From Tigriopus japonicus (taxonomy: Eukaryota > Arthropoda > Copepoda > Harpacticoida > Harpacticidae), in contig CM021316.1 of the NCBI GenBank assembly GCA_010645155.1, forward strand, positions 998,814 to 1,062,813: a stretch of 64,000 nt of DNA. The letters run 5' to 3'. Positions 12,801-24,699 of the stretch are shown here, piece by piece; positions within the stretch are counted from its first letter, which is position 1; each line of letters begins with the position of its first letter. The notes under the pieces were generated by a model. The model was given only the letters and a program-made list of their open reading frames with translations. It had not been told where the DNA came from and did no database searches. The translations under genes and the position numbers were made by a program.

Positions 12801-14058
12801 ACCTCTCGAGCAATCTACTTAATGAATTGACTAAACTTCAAAGACAAGAAGTGTTTACGTCTTTATTTCTTTAAAAGCAAGGACCACTAAAAACCTAAGA
12901 AAATAATCTTATGTTCACCCAATAGACCCAAATAGAATGTACTTTAGTGTAATGTTTTCCAGCTAAATTTAAAAAAAATCACGTCACCGTCCTCAACAAA
13001 TTTGCCTAAGAACCTACAGCTTAACCGATAGTCTGAACTATTGTACAAGAATGCCGCTAAAACTTGATGTACCTTTTTATCAGTTTCGCTTCGTTGCCTG
13101 ATTAGCAGGAGAGCATGTTCCGAAAAACTGGTTGTGTTAACTTCCGTTTTCGATCGTTTGATTCTTAGGTTTTTTTAATTTGTTCTGGCTTTCGTGTGGA
13201 ATAAGTGAAAAATACTTTTTGTATTTAAGTTCTACAGATGCCTAAATCCCAGGTACAAAATGTCATAGCAGAAAAAAAGAAGAAAAATCTGAAGATAATA
13301 TTGCTCTTACAGGCCTACTTATGGCTTATGATGAGATCAAGCTCACAACTTGAAATAATTTTTTTTTTAAAGTCACATTTGAGGTAAAAACATAGTGGCA
13401 CAAAGGAACAATCATTAACCAAACCAACAAAATGTATACCACCACTAGTTGTCAATAATAAATTTTAAGGAGCGAGAGCTTTTCGGTCACACCGTCAGAA
13501 CATGAAATGTTGTCCTCCACACACACGTCTCTTTGAAGGTATCAACAAACTTTTAGACATTCATATTTCATCGAATAATAACTATGCTTGAACATGCATA
13601 TTAATCCTAACAATGTTAATGAAATTGCTTAAAGGTAAATAAATACTGCAAAGAAAACAGCTAGTAGTGAATATGTTACTAGAAGTCATTAACATCAGTT
13701 AACATAAATAAAAGCTCAAAAAATTCCAATTTAGGAGTGTTTCTCATTTTTAGGAAAATGCCATCAAGAAAAACCAAATAAAAGGCAATCCATTGAACTC
13801 CCAAGTAAATTTATTGTCGCGTCAAATCCCTGTCTTCCCCACACGTCCTTGCACAAATCAGCTCATCATAAACAAAACCAGTGTCTCCAAATAGAACAAG
13901 TGAAATAACGACAATATTTTTTGAAAAAGCGCAATTTCCAACATAAAATTTCGCTCAAATTTTTTGCGCAAACAAAACCCAAAAAAAGCGGAAGATTGCC
14001 GCGAAAGCGCAAGATATGGAGACTCCAAACAAACTGGTTTATGTGCCACATTATTCAT

Positions 14059-16252
14059 TTACCCGTTCACTAGCCTTTCCAGGGCATTGCTAAACGGATG
14101 TTCTTCCGGGTTTTCATATCCTGCTCCTCCCTTAAACATCAAAGGATATTGTCCAGATCGATGAATACTTGAACGTGTGGGACTCGGACTCGTAGATGGT
14201 GTCGTATGCGATACCACTTTGACCGCATGGTACATCATCAAGGTCCCTGGAGTGGGTTTGGGGGTAGTGGTTAGTCCCCCGAACTCCGTTTGATTGAGAA
14301 TCATCTGGATCCAGGATATTTGGTTTTGGTTTTGGCCTTGAGCTTGATCCTGATTCAGGGTCATATTTTTGACTGCGTCGGGACAAAAGTTCAGGATAAC
14401 AACTTTGCCGTTGTTGAGCAAGTCCTTTGTTTGGAAAGAATGTTCATTGGTGATCAAAGCGTGACTCAAAGGTCCATGAGGTTGAGGGATTCTGTGATTG
14501 CGGTAGCGAGAATTGTAAAGACTGGAAGCTATCTGGAAATGAGATGGAAAATTGATGAACTGATACGTGCTTTCTAAGATTCACACCGTTGCTTACCATC
14601 TGAAAATGCTCGGAATGCTTAAATTTGTTGCACGAAATATACACGAAAGTATTTCTTGCCAATTATTACATGCACCCAGTTTTACAGCTGTTTAAAATTG
14701 CTTTTATTCTCGGATGAAAAGTGAATTCCCACGTCAAAAAAATGGCTCAATATGTGACACCCAAACGAGTGCTTAAACATGTTGCCCAGTGAAGGTTCCC
14801 TGAGTAACGCCGATGGTAGTCATCTTAGGAAAATTTTGTTTTTAAAGGGGATAAATTGGGGCAAAAACCGCAGAAAACCATGTGTTTTTTTTCGTTTCAA
14901 ATCGTCAAAAAAAGGAGCATTTGGCTAATGTTCAATGTGAAAAATATGCCAACGGTTTTAAAATCGAGGTTTAAGTCCCGAAAACATGTCTTTTGGGCTT
15001 AAATACGGGGAGAAAGTTTAAGAAAATTAAAACCAAAAGCCCTTTTTGACCCAAAGATTGGCTTCTGAAATCATGTTAATTTTAAATCCTCGTTATCTTC
15101 GCAAAATATGCTAAATCGGTTCTTCTTGACTCAAGTTTTTTTTGTGACACTATTATAGGCCGCATGTTAACGCACCTAATTCAAAAGCGAGAGCACACCA
15201 AAATCAAGTCAGATTAACCGGCCTCAAGTATATACTCGTGACAACTCCTGTGTTTGATACGCAGCAGCTAGGGATAGTATATACTCGACGAATGCTAATT
15301 CGACTTGATTTTGGCATACTCGCGCTTTTGAATTAAGTGCGTTAACATGAGGCCTTATGGATGTTTTCGTGGCTTTTCTGCTTAATTGCTTGACCGCTTT
15401 ACCTTATTCTCCGGTCAATCTGGTTTGAGAATTCCAACTGACCCTGAACGTAGTTGGTCAAGCTGGTAAACCACAAAAATATAACTAATGTATTCATTGT
15501 GGGGCGTTTGTACCATGACCTTGTTCCCGTGTGGCCTTATTCTTGTGACCGATTTACCTACATGCATTGCTTTAATCGTTGTTCAATAAGTATGGAAAAA
15601 TTGTAGCCACTATAATTAAAAGAGTGTGCGATTGAACTTGATGTGTTCCTTTTAGCACCAAGTGTTTCTGAGAAAAAGTAAGAAAGAACCATAACAATGG
15701 CCATACCTTATTGACATCGTATTTTCAATAACATCATTAATTTTGGAAGTCTTGTGTGTGTGTTTTTTAAAATCTTGTATTTGTTTCGCATTTTCGTCCA
15801 AGTTTGAACACCGTAGAAAATGATTTTGTTCCCTTGAAACGATATTTGCTTTTTATTCAAATTTAAAGAATAAATTGAACTACCTTTTGTAAGAGAATGG
15901 GCTGAATTAGTCGAATATGCTTTGGAGGGGTTTGTTTAACATTGGCATCCGCATTGTCCTCGTCCCATCCACTCCCTTCAATATCTGGTCGAACCACTTT
16001 TGTCTGGATTAGTTTCCAATCCTCATTGGGTTTTATTTGAACTTTTTGAGGACCTGGTTCGCCCTCAACTCTGTCTGCATACAATCCAAAATCATCATAG
16101 CTATCGTCAACTGGATATTGATTTCCATTGACGAAAGCGGGGTCAAAATACGGTTCGTAATACACATTCGGATCATAGAGACCAAAGGACGAAGAAAAAG
16201 GTGACAACTGTAGCACAAAGACTATCAAGAAGACAGCTTCTTTCAACGCCAT
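14059..16252 (-). CDS. Predicted secreted protein, unrecognised
   Basis: Two exons on the minus strand, 16252-15884 and 14532-14059, joined in phase 0 by AAAAG|GTAGTT and TTTCCAG|ATAGC. They give 280 residues. The N-terminus (MALKEAVFLIVFVLQLSPFS) is a clear signal peptide. The exported part starts rich in Tyr, Asp and Pro and carries an acidic stretch. The second exon is Gln/Asn-rich, then Thr/Pro/Ser-rich, and contains a single Cys. I recognise no domain. Exon 2 is open over 158 codons and uses many C/G third positions, supporting coding. A second frame over part of this exon is also open but has a TGA upstream and no compatible splice, so I prefer the phase-0 model. The 1.35-kb intron holds a MITE and could hide a small exon. 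Confidence 0.55.
15157..15355. mobile_element. MITE with about 60-bp terminal inverted repeats
   Basis: The ends AGGCCGCATGTTAACGCACC and its diverged inverted copy ending GTGCGTTAACATGAGGCCT form imperfect terminal inverted repeats. They extend through TTCAAAAGCG and CAAAATCAAGTC. TAT flanks both ends (15154-15156 and 15356-15358), consistent with a 3-bp target duplication. The element is non-coding, 199 bp, and lies in the intron of the secreted-protein gene. The superfamily is uncertain (3-bp duplications occur in PIF/Harbinger). Confidence 0.75.
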
Positions 16253-16426
16253 CTTTTTTCAAATGATCCATCATCGCATTGTTTAAGAATTTGAAGCCAT
16301 CTAAGAAGATTGATGTTCCTAAAGTCCAATTAGGTGAAAGAGAAAGCTACATCTCTTTTTTGGCACAAGAATGACATTTGCGAGACATGAGTCAGGTCAA
16401 ACGAGGAACAAGTAAGTGCAAGAAGC

Positions 16427-18216
16427 ATGTTGTGTGGCTATTGTCTTGCAAATACTGAGAACAATTGTTCGGATTGCAATCTATTTCCGTATTGTTCCCA
16501 AAACCATTTTGAGTATCATCGCTCTGAGGGAAAGTGTCTTCCGTTCAAGATTGAATATGACGAACGAAAAGGTAGGTGAAGTAAATTGATCCCATGTTTT
16601 TTAGCACCTTTGATCAGAGATAATCTATAGGGCACCACATGGTGGCCACTCGGAACATTCGAGCCATGGAAATCATCGTTGAAGAGTTTCCAGCTTTTCA
16701 TGGTCCATACGTGAAGAGCTTTCCACAATGCTTGGAGTGCTTTAAACCTATTGGGGATCTTTGAAATACATTCAGATGCTCAGGATGTCGATTTCCAATG
16801 TGTGGAAGAGCTTGTTCGGAGTTGTCTAAAGTTCATTCAAAAGCTGAATGTGTGAGGTTGTCCAAGGCAAATCTTGAAATTCAAGGACCGTCAAGTCAAG
16901 ATAAGTGGAATAAAAAGAAGAAAAAGAAAGCATATGAGGAAAAATTGGAACAATCTCAAGAACCTGGAATCACTTTTGACTATTCAGTGGTCAATGTCCT
17001 TCGTGCATTAGAGCTAAAAGGTAATTGAAGAACCTATCAAGAAAAATGGGCAAAATGCCGGGAGGTTGCGAGAATCCAAAATTGTAAGTAAAGAAGAGGC
17101 TAACAATTATTGGACATTTTTAGTCAGTAAGCCGGAGGTTTGGAATGACATAATGCAATTGATGGATCACAATGATCAGAGGAAACAAGATGACAACTCA
17201 ACTTGGCAACTCTGGCTGACAGAGGTGGTTCCCAAATTAGAGGAACATTTCCCTGACACTGACATTCGAGATGCTTTGAGGATCTTGGGCATTGGGATCA
17301 CCAACAGTGCCAATCTGAACTTGCGCAATGGTGGACGGGGCACTGGCTTGTATCCTACATTTGCTAGAATCAATCACAGATGTATCTGCAATACAAAGTC
17401 AATCAAGCATTCTGATCAGAAGTATGTTGCAAACTTCAGGACATTGTTTGATTATTCATAATGACTTATGTTGTTACATTTCTTAGGTTGCAGGTGAGGG
17501 CCAGTTTCCCAATACTGGCTGGTGAAGAGATCACAAATCAATATGTGAAACCTCTGAATGGCACAGCTATTCGAAAACACATTTTACGTTCAAAGTGGTA
17601 CTTTGAATGTGAATGTCCTCGATGTGCAGACCCAACTGAGCTGGGATCCTACCTAAGTGCATTTATGTGTACCAAATGCAAACATGGCACTGTTCTCTCT
17701 TCAGCGCCACTTAATCCTGATGCCAAGTGGACCTGCCTGGATTGCTCAGCGGAGTTTTCTGTCGAACATCTCCAAACCTACCTCGACACGACCATTGACG
17801 AGGTGAGCTCTTCTGAGTCTCAACAAAACCTCATTCACCATTACGAGGAGTGTCTGCACAAATTCAGCAACATCTTACATCCTGGACATCAAATATTCAC
17901 CGATATCAACTCTCAGCTGGCCATTCTTTATGGGGGTCCAACCTCTGGTGGTTTGGAAAAGTTGTCACGTCCAGAGCTGGATCGCAAAATCCAGGTGTGC
18001 CATCAAGTTTTGGACACCAATGGCAAGGTTGATCCCGGTTATACCGTTTGGAGAGCCAAGATTCTTGTTCAGCTCACTCAAACGAAGGTTCATCTGGCTA
18101 CTAAGGATTTCAAAGCAGGGTTTATCAATGCCGAGCAATTAGACAATGTCCTTCGAGAAGAAAAGTTCCTGCGGGTTTATCTGGCTTACTACCAATCTGT
18201 TTTCATGGGATATTGA
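16427..18216 (+). CDS. SMYD-type SET and MYND domain protein, interrupted by in-frame TGA
   Basis: Four exons: 16427-16571, 16631-17020, 17097-17421 and 17487-18216, with matching phases and introns of 59-76 bases. The 529 codons match arthropod SMYD proteins, a family of lysine methyltransferases or relatives. In order: an N-terminal MYND zinc finger (CGYC..CSDC..YCSQNH..H..C), the SET start (MVATRNIRAMEIIVEEFPAF), a second Cys/His cluster (CLECF..CSGC..MCGRAC..H..EC), the SET core (GLYPTFARINHRC), GEEITNQY, and a post-SET CECPRC. Two oddities stand out. A TGA at 16762-16764 lies in frame inside the second zinc cluster, and the usual NHSC catalytic motif reads NHRC. The rest of the frame is intact. 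It may be a recent pseudogene, a read-through gene, or a sequence error. Confidence 0.8.
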
Positions 18217-18473
18217 TTGGAAAGATTTTTATTTGCCTTTTTCGGATATTAAAACTTAATAGCACTCACTCTCAGATCAAGTTGGTTTCGAACGTTTTGA
18301 GGTTCAAAAGCGATGCAAAAAATATATAGAGTCGACGCGAGTTCATGCAAAATCACTCAGAAATATCACCATTTAGGTCCGTTTTCGATAAGAACACTGG
18401 GAATTGCAAATGCATTGAAATAAGGGGAAAGGATAAGGCACAGAATGATCAGTCTTGAACTTGTTCAGATACT

Positions 18474-21400
18474 TCATCCCGTCGCAAAATACTCAATGAT
18501 ATTCTGAAGACTGACATATGTGCCGGTGAAAAAGCCCAGGAATCCCAAGGTAAAGATGAATATGTTTTTGGCGATGTTGAGCCGGCTCAAACTCGGCCAA
18601 AAGGTCATCATTTCGATTATGGGTGGGGCCATCAAGGCCAATGTGGACGAGCTCACAGCTCCAACCAACGATATGAAGAGATCCAATCGAGGAATTGCTG
18701 CCGCTAGAGCGACTAAAAAGTAAAAGAGACATAAGAAACGTTTTAGCATGAAATCAATGACTTGGCCATTGGTACTCACAAGTGAGGATCACTAGGCAGT
18801 ATCTGACAATCATTTCAGTGAGCAGGGGCCGAGATGGGAATCGATCAGCCACCAAAGGAAGGACTATTTCTAGAGGAACATAAAATTGCAGGGCATACGA
18901 GAAGAATATTGCCACGGACATCATCACCATCACGGTTTGGGCCAACCTAGCAAAAAAAGATCCAGGCACGTTTTCAGTTTGTTAGAAATTCTGGAAGTGT
19001 AGCTAAAGAAACGTCTTAATCAAGATGAGAACTTACTTGGATTTTCTTGAAAATGAAAAGAATTTGCACGCAAAAAATCAAATCTATATTTAAAGTAAAA
19101 ATAGTTTTCTAAAAATTTGATGAAATTATTGTAAATTCTGGAAGTGTAGCTAAAGAAACGTCTTACTCAAGATGAGAACTTACTTTAATTTTCTTGAAAA
19201 TGAAAACAATTTGCACGCTTAAAATCAAATCTATATTTAAAGTAAAAATAGTTTTCTAAAAATTTGATGAAATTATTGGATCAAAACAATAATGGTTGCC
19301 AAGAATTTAGGAAAATCTAGGATAAAAACTAGTTTCTGAAAATTTGAAGACAATCTGGGGTAAAAGTTAGTATCTAAAAATTTAAAGGTATTATAGAATT
19401 CGAAAAAAATCTAAATCTAAATTTGAACATAAAGATGAAGTCAAATTCAAATATGATTATGGAAATTCGTATAGACACGGTTTTATTATAGAACGATAAT
19501 TCAGGAGGATATGATAGTCAATTTTTGAACTCTGTTCCAAAAAGAGCAAAGTCATTCTGTTCATATTTTGAATATCAAAACTACTCACCACTCATCAACG
19601 GGTAGATTTAATGTAATGCTTCCCAAGACATCATCGCCATATTTGAGATATCCGAAGAAGCCAATAGCTATGTAGAGACAAATCACAATAACCATTGACG
19701 TGTTCAATACTCCATTCCATCCTTTCAAGTCGGTGGGGTGTTTCATCTTATTTTCTAAGGGTAAAACCACTCCAATGCCTTCAAAGGCATAGATGGCAGT
19801 CCCGAAATACAAAGGTAGCTGTCTCCTAAGATAAAACGAAAAAAAACCTCACCAGATGGAACTAAAAAGACTATAACTCTTTCCCATTACCATGAGGAGA
19901 ATTGCTTGCGCTCCCACGTTTTAGGGAGATCTTGGACCAAATAGAACAAGATGATCCCCAATCCCACGAATTGCACAATGTTGGCGAACATGGACACAGG
20001 GGCCAGGTACTTCAGGTTTCGCACTGAACACAATGCCAACATTGGAATGAGCACCAGAGCCATGTAGAAATGGTAGTCCATCTCTTGCCAATGGTGATCC
20101 ACAACCTGAAAGCAAAAACAATACTAGCTCACGTTGTTGAAAATTAAGATCTTACTAAAACAAAAAGGGAGAGCTGTATGATTAACATCTTTAAACGCAG
20201 GAGGACCTACGGATCAACCTTAAGTAAATTTCATGTGTCTCTGCATTTAAAAATATGCAAAATATCCATTTTTTTGTAAAAAAAAAACCTTGAAATTATT
20301 TACACTCAAATATTTCCTCACTTTGCTCTCTATAGCTTTGAATAGATCATTTATTATTAGCTTACAGATCATTCTATGACTCTAAGCCACACGTTAAAGA
20401 TCATAAAGGAAATGTGTATGCTATGTTTTATTTCTAGGATGTGTCTCTGCAATTAAAAATAAATGATCCATAGGAGCTTCAGGGACACCAAATATTTGCT
20501 TATAAAACATAAACCTTGATGATTCTTCAACATTTCCAAGCAAAAGTACTTTTTGTTGAAAGTATTTTTGAAATAACAAGCAGTAACAAGTTTACGAGTT
20601 TAAAGAGCAGTAAGAAGCGCTTTTTGCAGCTCAAAGTGACAAAAATTAATTCTTTTTACAGAAACATTCATTTGGTGTATGTCCAAAACCTGTCCAAAAC
20701 ATCTTAAATCTGCCTGTTATGCCTGAAATTTTTAGACTCACCCGCTTCAAGTTTTGTGATACAAATACAAAGTACACGCAGCAAAATCCGAGCTGTGTGA
20801 TGCAAAGAAACACGTTGATCCCAGATCTAAAAGCAAGCAAGTGGCCATCAAAATCAACGACAAGCCATGTAATAATTCTCATTGTTCTCACTTTGCGCTT
20901 TTAGAAAATTTCCTGAGCTTGGATGACTGAGAAGTGGCGAAAGCATGTTTAGCCACATTGGGATAGGTGAGTGATTGAACTTTGACTCGTCGACAAAGTT
21001 CCTGGGCGGATTTGACCAACATGTGCATACAATGGACGCATATGATGCCCATTAGAACCAGTCCAATGTTGCCCACAGTCAAACCGGAGTTCTTGATTGC
21101 ATCAGGCATGGCCAAGATCCCCGTTCCGATGTTGCCTTTCAACATGTGAACAATCGTGTCGAAATTTCTGTGGGAACAACTTTGGTTGAGAGGTTTCAGG
21201 AGGTTAAACCTTAATGAATTTGTTGAAACAGATAACATGGAGGGAAGTGTCCAACTCAAAATTTAGCAAATTCAAGGCAAAACTTACGTGAGACGGAATT
21301 CGTTTTGAGGCATTTTAGTCCAAAGCACTAACTTATTAAGTCATGACTGTTGTGAGTATTTCAAGAGGGTTTCTGAAGTGAATTTTTACCCACAGATGTT

Positions 21401-24047
21401 TTAAATTGCATTGCTTAGTAACCTTGAAGAAAGTTCCTTGAACAGAGGTTCTTTACAATGTATATTGTCAGGGCTGGGTCAATTACTTGAAAAATGTAAT
21501 TGATTACAATTACTATAACTTTTTCGAAAATTGTAATACATTACAATTACATCGTTCAATTAAAATTACATATCAGTTGCAATTTTTCTGTCTCTTTCAC
21601 ACTTTTGCCTTTCCAAAACAATGCAAGATGAACTATTTCATTTGTAAGTAGTGATGCACCAATTGGCAACTTATAGTGCCTGAAAGGTCCATATGAAAGA
21701 GTGATTGACCAAAACCAAAAGCTTTTGATCGGGCTAAAAGATCAAAAGAGTTATGCCACTAACCACAAGGGATATCTTCCTTTTTCAGAAAACATGAACT
21801 TTACAAGACTGACGATTTTTCATAACTTTAGTTGTACAGTACTTGTCTTCTGACACAAAAATCATGGGCAAAAGCTGTTGTGTTTTGAAAGTAATTAGAT
21901 ATTATAGCTTGGGCGTGTACGTAATGTAACATGAGCTATTTGTAAGTTGCATAACATTGACATAAAATTGATGATTAAATAATTGATGAATAAATAACTC
22001 CCCATCTTGCATATTTTGCAGCTTATATACCTTTGAATCAAAACAAAATATTACAGACAAAATCATAAAAAGGAAAAGCAATCAATGTTTCTGGCTCATA
22101 CCGGTAATAAAAGTAAATAGTGGGATCCGCCGAAAATGTTAGAATTTTAAGTAAGATGTAAAAAATAACAAATCTTTTAAAATTTTCAATCTTTTGAATT
22201 CTTCTTGGCTTCGATTATAACCAGCCAAAGTTCGGGAGGACGAAAAAAATCATTTACGAATGACTTATTTTTAAACCTCAATTTTCACGAGTCACCTCTA
22301 TTTTGAGTTGAGGGGAGAATGTCTTCCCTTACGTTTTCTGAGTTTAAAGCCAAGTGTGCGGTAAACCATATATAATTGAGCAAAGGTCAATAGAATGTTA
22401 CAATCACAAGTAACATATGATGGAGTTACTTAATTCCTGTACAGGGTGGCTGATAAGTCTAGGACCACAGTTTTGGCACTGTAGATCATTCATTGCTAAC
22501 AATTTTGCGCTCATAATTAGCCACATAAAACTGTTAGAAAAGAGCCGTGTTATACATATTCACAATTGCAGTCCTTAGCAGATCAAAAGGGGCGCATTTG
22601 TGGAACCACTGACGAACAAGTGGCACGCATAATACAACCCATTTTTGTGATGAAAACATCTTCATGAGCTCTTCAAATTTCTCTCAAAAATTATTCAGAA
22701 ATCGGCTCCTAATTTGATACTATAAGTTTTTGGTTGCAACATGGACTTAGTAAAATCCTTTAAACGACAGTAGTTGAGCTTTGTGGAAAGGAGGGAAAAT
22801 CAAATCAGGAGATTTTGAAAGTTACGAAAATGGGCAATTAGATTAGAAATTTTGTCAGAATTACAATAAACCATTACAAAGGTATAGGATGCATCTCTAA
22901 AATGTCAAGGAAAGATTGCATATCTTTCCAATAGTGTCAGAAATCCAGATGCCAGGGGCAGCAAAAAAAATCCATGATGTTAAGAGATAGGAAATGAAGC
23001 TGTCTTTAAGCTCTGATCTGATGGATTTTAATTTGTGATCCATGCCTGAGTCATTGTGAAAAGTTCTACAAAAATATTAGGGTTCTAAAGAACACCCTTG
23101 GAGGGCCTGGGCTTTAATATCTGAATATAATGTGCTACACGTTCGTCAGTGGTTCCACAAATGCGTCCATTTTTTTTGTGCTAAGTAAGACTATTTGTTT
23201 AACATGGCTCTTTTTCGACAGTTTTGCGTTTTTTGTGACAAACGTTAAGTGATAACTTGTTTGAAATGAACGATTTCCATAACAAAAACTGCGGTCCCAG
23301 ACTAATCAGCCATCCTGTAGGTGTTGATGAGTTCATTATTCGGACATTTAGGTAAGCTGTTTGTTTGCTGGTACCACGACGTAGTGCTGCGGGATTTACG
23401 CTTCAAACTAGTTTTAAGGTCAATCTCAGATTGTTCTTGCGGGATTTACGCTTCAGTTATCCCGCGCGGCACAAATTTTGTCAAAAAGTACCAGTAAACA
23501 AACCTGCCTAAACGTTCGAATAGCAATCCTACCTCAGCTCTGATTGGCTCATATGGAATGTGTGAATCGAGCAACAGAGAACAAACTAGATGGCGTTGTT
23601 TATGACGGTACTCTATTTACTACAGTGTACTTTTTTTAAATATCCACAAATATCTTACGAAATCACGTCTGATCCTCGCTCATCGGCCGGATTAAAGGAC
23701 ACGGAGGTATCACTGTCACTCGCATTGCTGGCACTCTCTCTGTCATGACCAAAACCCTCTCCTTCTTCAGAGCTCACCAAATCCACAGGGTTGCCTTCAA
23801 CAGTGGAAATCTCGTTCGATGTCCTGGACGCATTGTTACCGACCGATGTGTCCCTAAAATTCAAGTTGGAGCTCATTATGAACTTGAAGAGCACAACGGA
23901 TGGATTAAAAACTCGATAACTTTGAACTTTTGTATCATATCTTTGAGGTAAAAGTTTTGCATCACTCAAGCCCAAAAGCAATGATACTTACAATTCATCG
24001 CCCGAACCCAGCAAAGGTCTGGCCTCATCCTCGGCCTTGTTGGACAT
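18474..24047 (-). CDS. Proton-coupled amino-acid transporter, SLC36/PAT family (long isoform)
   Basis: Minus-strand exons: 24047-23992, 23853-23659, 21167-20892, 20826-20742, 20105-19891, 19825-19589, 18946-18780 and 18712-18474. All phases agree, giving 489 residues, the normal size for PAT carriers. The first 83 residues are acidic, Ser-rich and cytosolic in character (MSNKAEDEARPLLGSGDE start). The transporter core follows: NFDTIVHMLKGNIGTGILAM, typical of the first PAT membrane helix, then QLGFCCVYFVFV, NLKYLAPVSMFAN, AIYAFEGIGVVLPLENKM, FSYALQFYVPLEIV and ISLVGAVSSS. About 11 membrane segments are visible. Family members such as Drosophila pathetic move small amino acids with protons at plasma or lysosomal membranes. 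The core assignment is firm. Joining the two distal 5' exons is inferred from phase and family length. Confidence 0.85.
18986..19279. repeat. 147-bp direct tandem duplication
   Basis: Two adjacent copies (18986-19132 and 19133-19279) start with AAATTCTGGAAGTGTAGCTA and end with GATGAAATTATTG. They differ at only a handful of positions. They lie in the intron between transporter exons 19825-19589 and 18946-18780. Confidence 0.85.
21288..21313 (-). CDS. Alternative first coding exon of the SLC36-type gene
   Basis: ATG at 21313 opens eight codons plus two bases (MPQNEFRL) and ends at a strong donor, CTCAC|GTAAGT. It joins in phase 2 to the exon at 21167-20892, the same junction phase used by the distal exon pair at 24.0-23.7 kb. 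Use of this start would give a 414-residue transporter without the acidic 83-residue N-terminus. Inferred from splice signals only. Confidence 0.5.
22442..23317. mobile_element. Mariner-like non-autonomous element (876 bp)
   Basis: Bounded by TA on both sides. Left end CAGGGTGGCTGATAAGTCTA; right end is its inverted copy CAGGATGGCTGATTAGTCTG. The inverted terminal repeats are about 33 bp, with a second inverted pair inside (AACCACTGACGAAC and its complement). There is no long reading frame. TA duplication and these ends fit the Tc1/mariner superfamily. It sits between alternative first exons of the SLC36-type gene. Confidence 0.7.
23338..23522. mobile_element. Short palindromic MITE
   Basis: Left ATTCGGACATTTAGGTAAGC and right end (inverted) ATTCGAACGTTTAGGCAGGT are imperfect inverted repeats that continue into GTTTGTTTGCTGGTAC. 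The centre holds a direct repeat of GCGGGATTTACGCTTCA. About 185 bp, non-coding. Confidence 0.6.
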
Positions 24048-24699
24048 TCTGTTTCGGGATTTCTGGGGAGAAAAACCACATTTTGTCGTTATCAAAGTGT
24101 TAGTAAGACTCGGATAAGGTCTTTCAGTCGATTTCAAGGGCCTTTCAAACCTTCAGAACCACTTGAAGTGGGATGGAAGTGTTGCCCGGGTTGGCCTTTG
24201 GCTTCATGACACTCACACATCGTTTCTCTCTTGCTCTATTTCAAACCGAAACTTTTTAGCGTAAGTGTTCTCGAGCAAACATCTGTTGATAGACGACGAC
24301 GAGGTCTCCTTGCATGTCACTGACAAAAAACATGTTATCTCGTTGTCCTAGAGGCCTCTCAAGGCTAAAGCAGCCTTCTTATTCGGCTGTTTCATTGGGA
24401 TCCTCAAAGTGGCACCTTTCTTTCTTCATTCAACTCACATATTCCATATCCATGGCCGCAAAGCTCACACCACTAGTTTTACGTATTGGCCTTCTTTTCG
24501 GCCTCCTACGCTTTTATCTCTTTTTTTGGCCTTCAAAAAAGGCTTTCAAGACTTCTAAGTCGGTATAAGAACATGCGAGGGTACATGTAACGAATATTTT
24601 TACTTGTTAGGGTAATATGAAGGGCCCGGATTTATATTTTTTAAGATTTTATTTTTTTGGCAAAAAATATTGGTCAATGCAAAATAGGGCTTGTCCAAG

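Larger units (their letters stand above)
8067..14058. other. Intergenic, repeat-rich
   Basis: No gene is supported. The interval holds two opposed arms of a long-inverted-repeat element (8478-8900 and 11890-12505), a tRNA-derived SINE (9850-10043) and a dispersed repeat (12530-12800). The rest is AT-rich unique-looking sequence with no recognisable features. Confidence 0.6.

Noticed and set aside
14132..14444. Alternative minus-strand frame (RSQKYDPESGSSSRPKP..) as the true coding frame
   Set aside because: It is preceded by a TGA and no splice site joins it in phase to the signal exon, whereas the other frame joins in phase 0.
23745..23951. Plus-strand frame over the distal SLC36 exon
   Set aside because: Antisense to the minus-strand exon 23853-23659, which has good splice sites and the correct phase.
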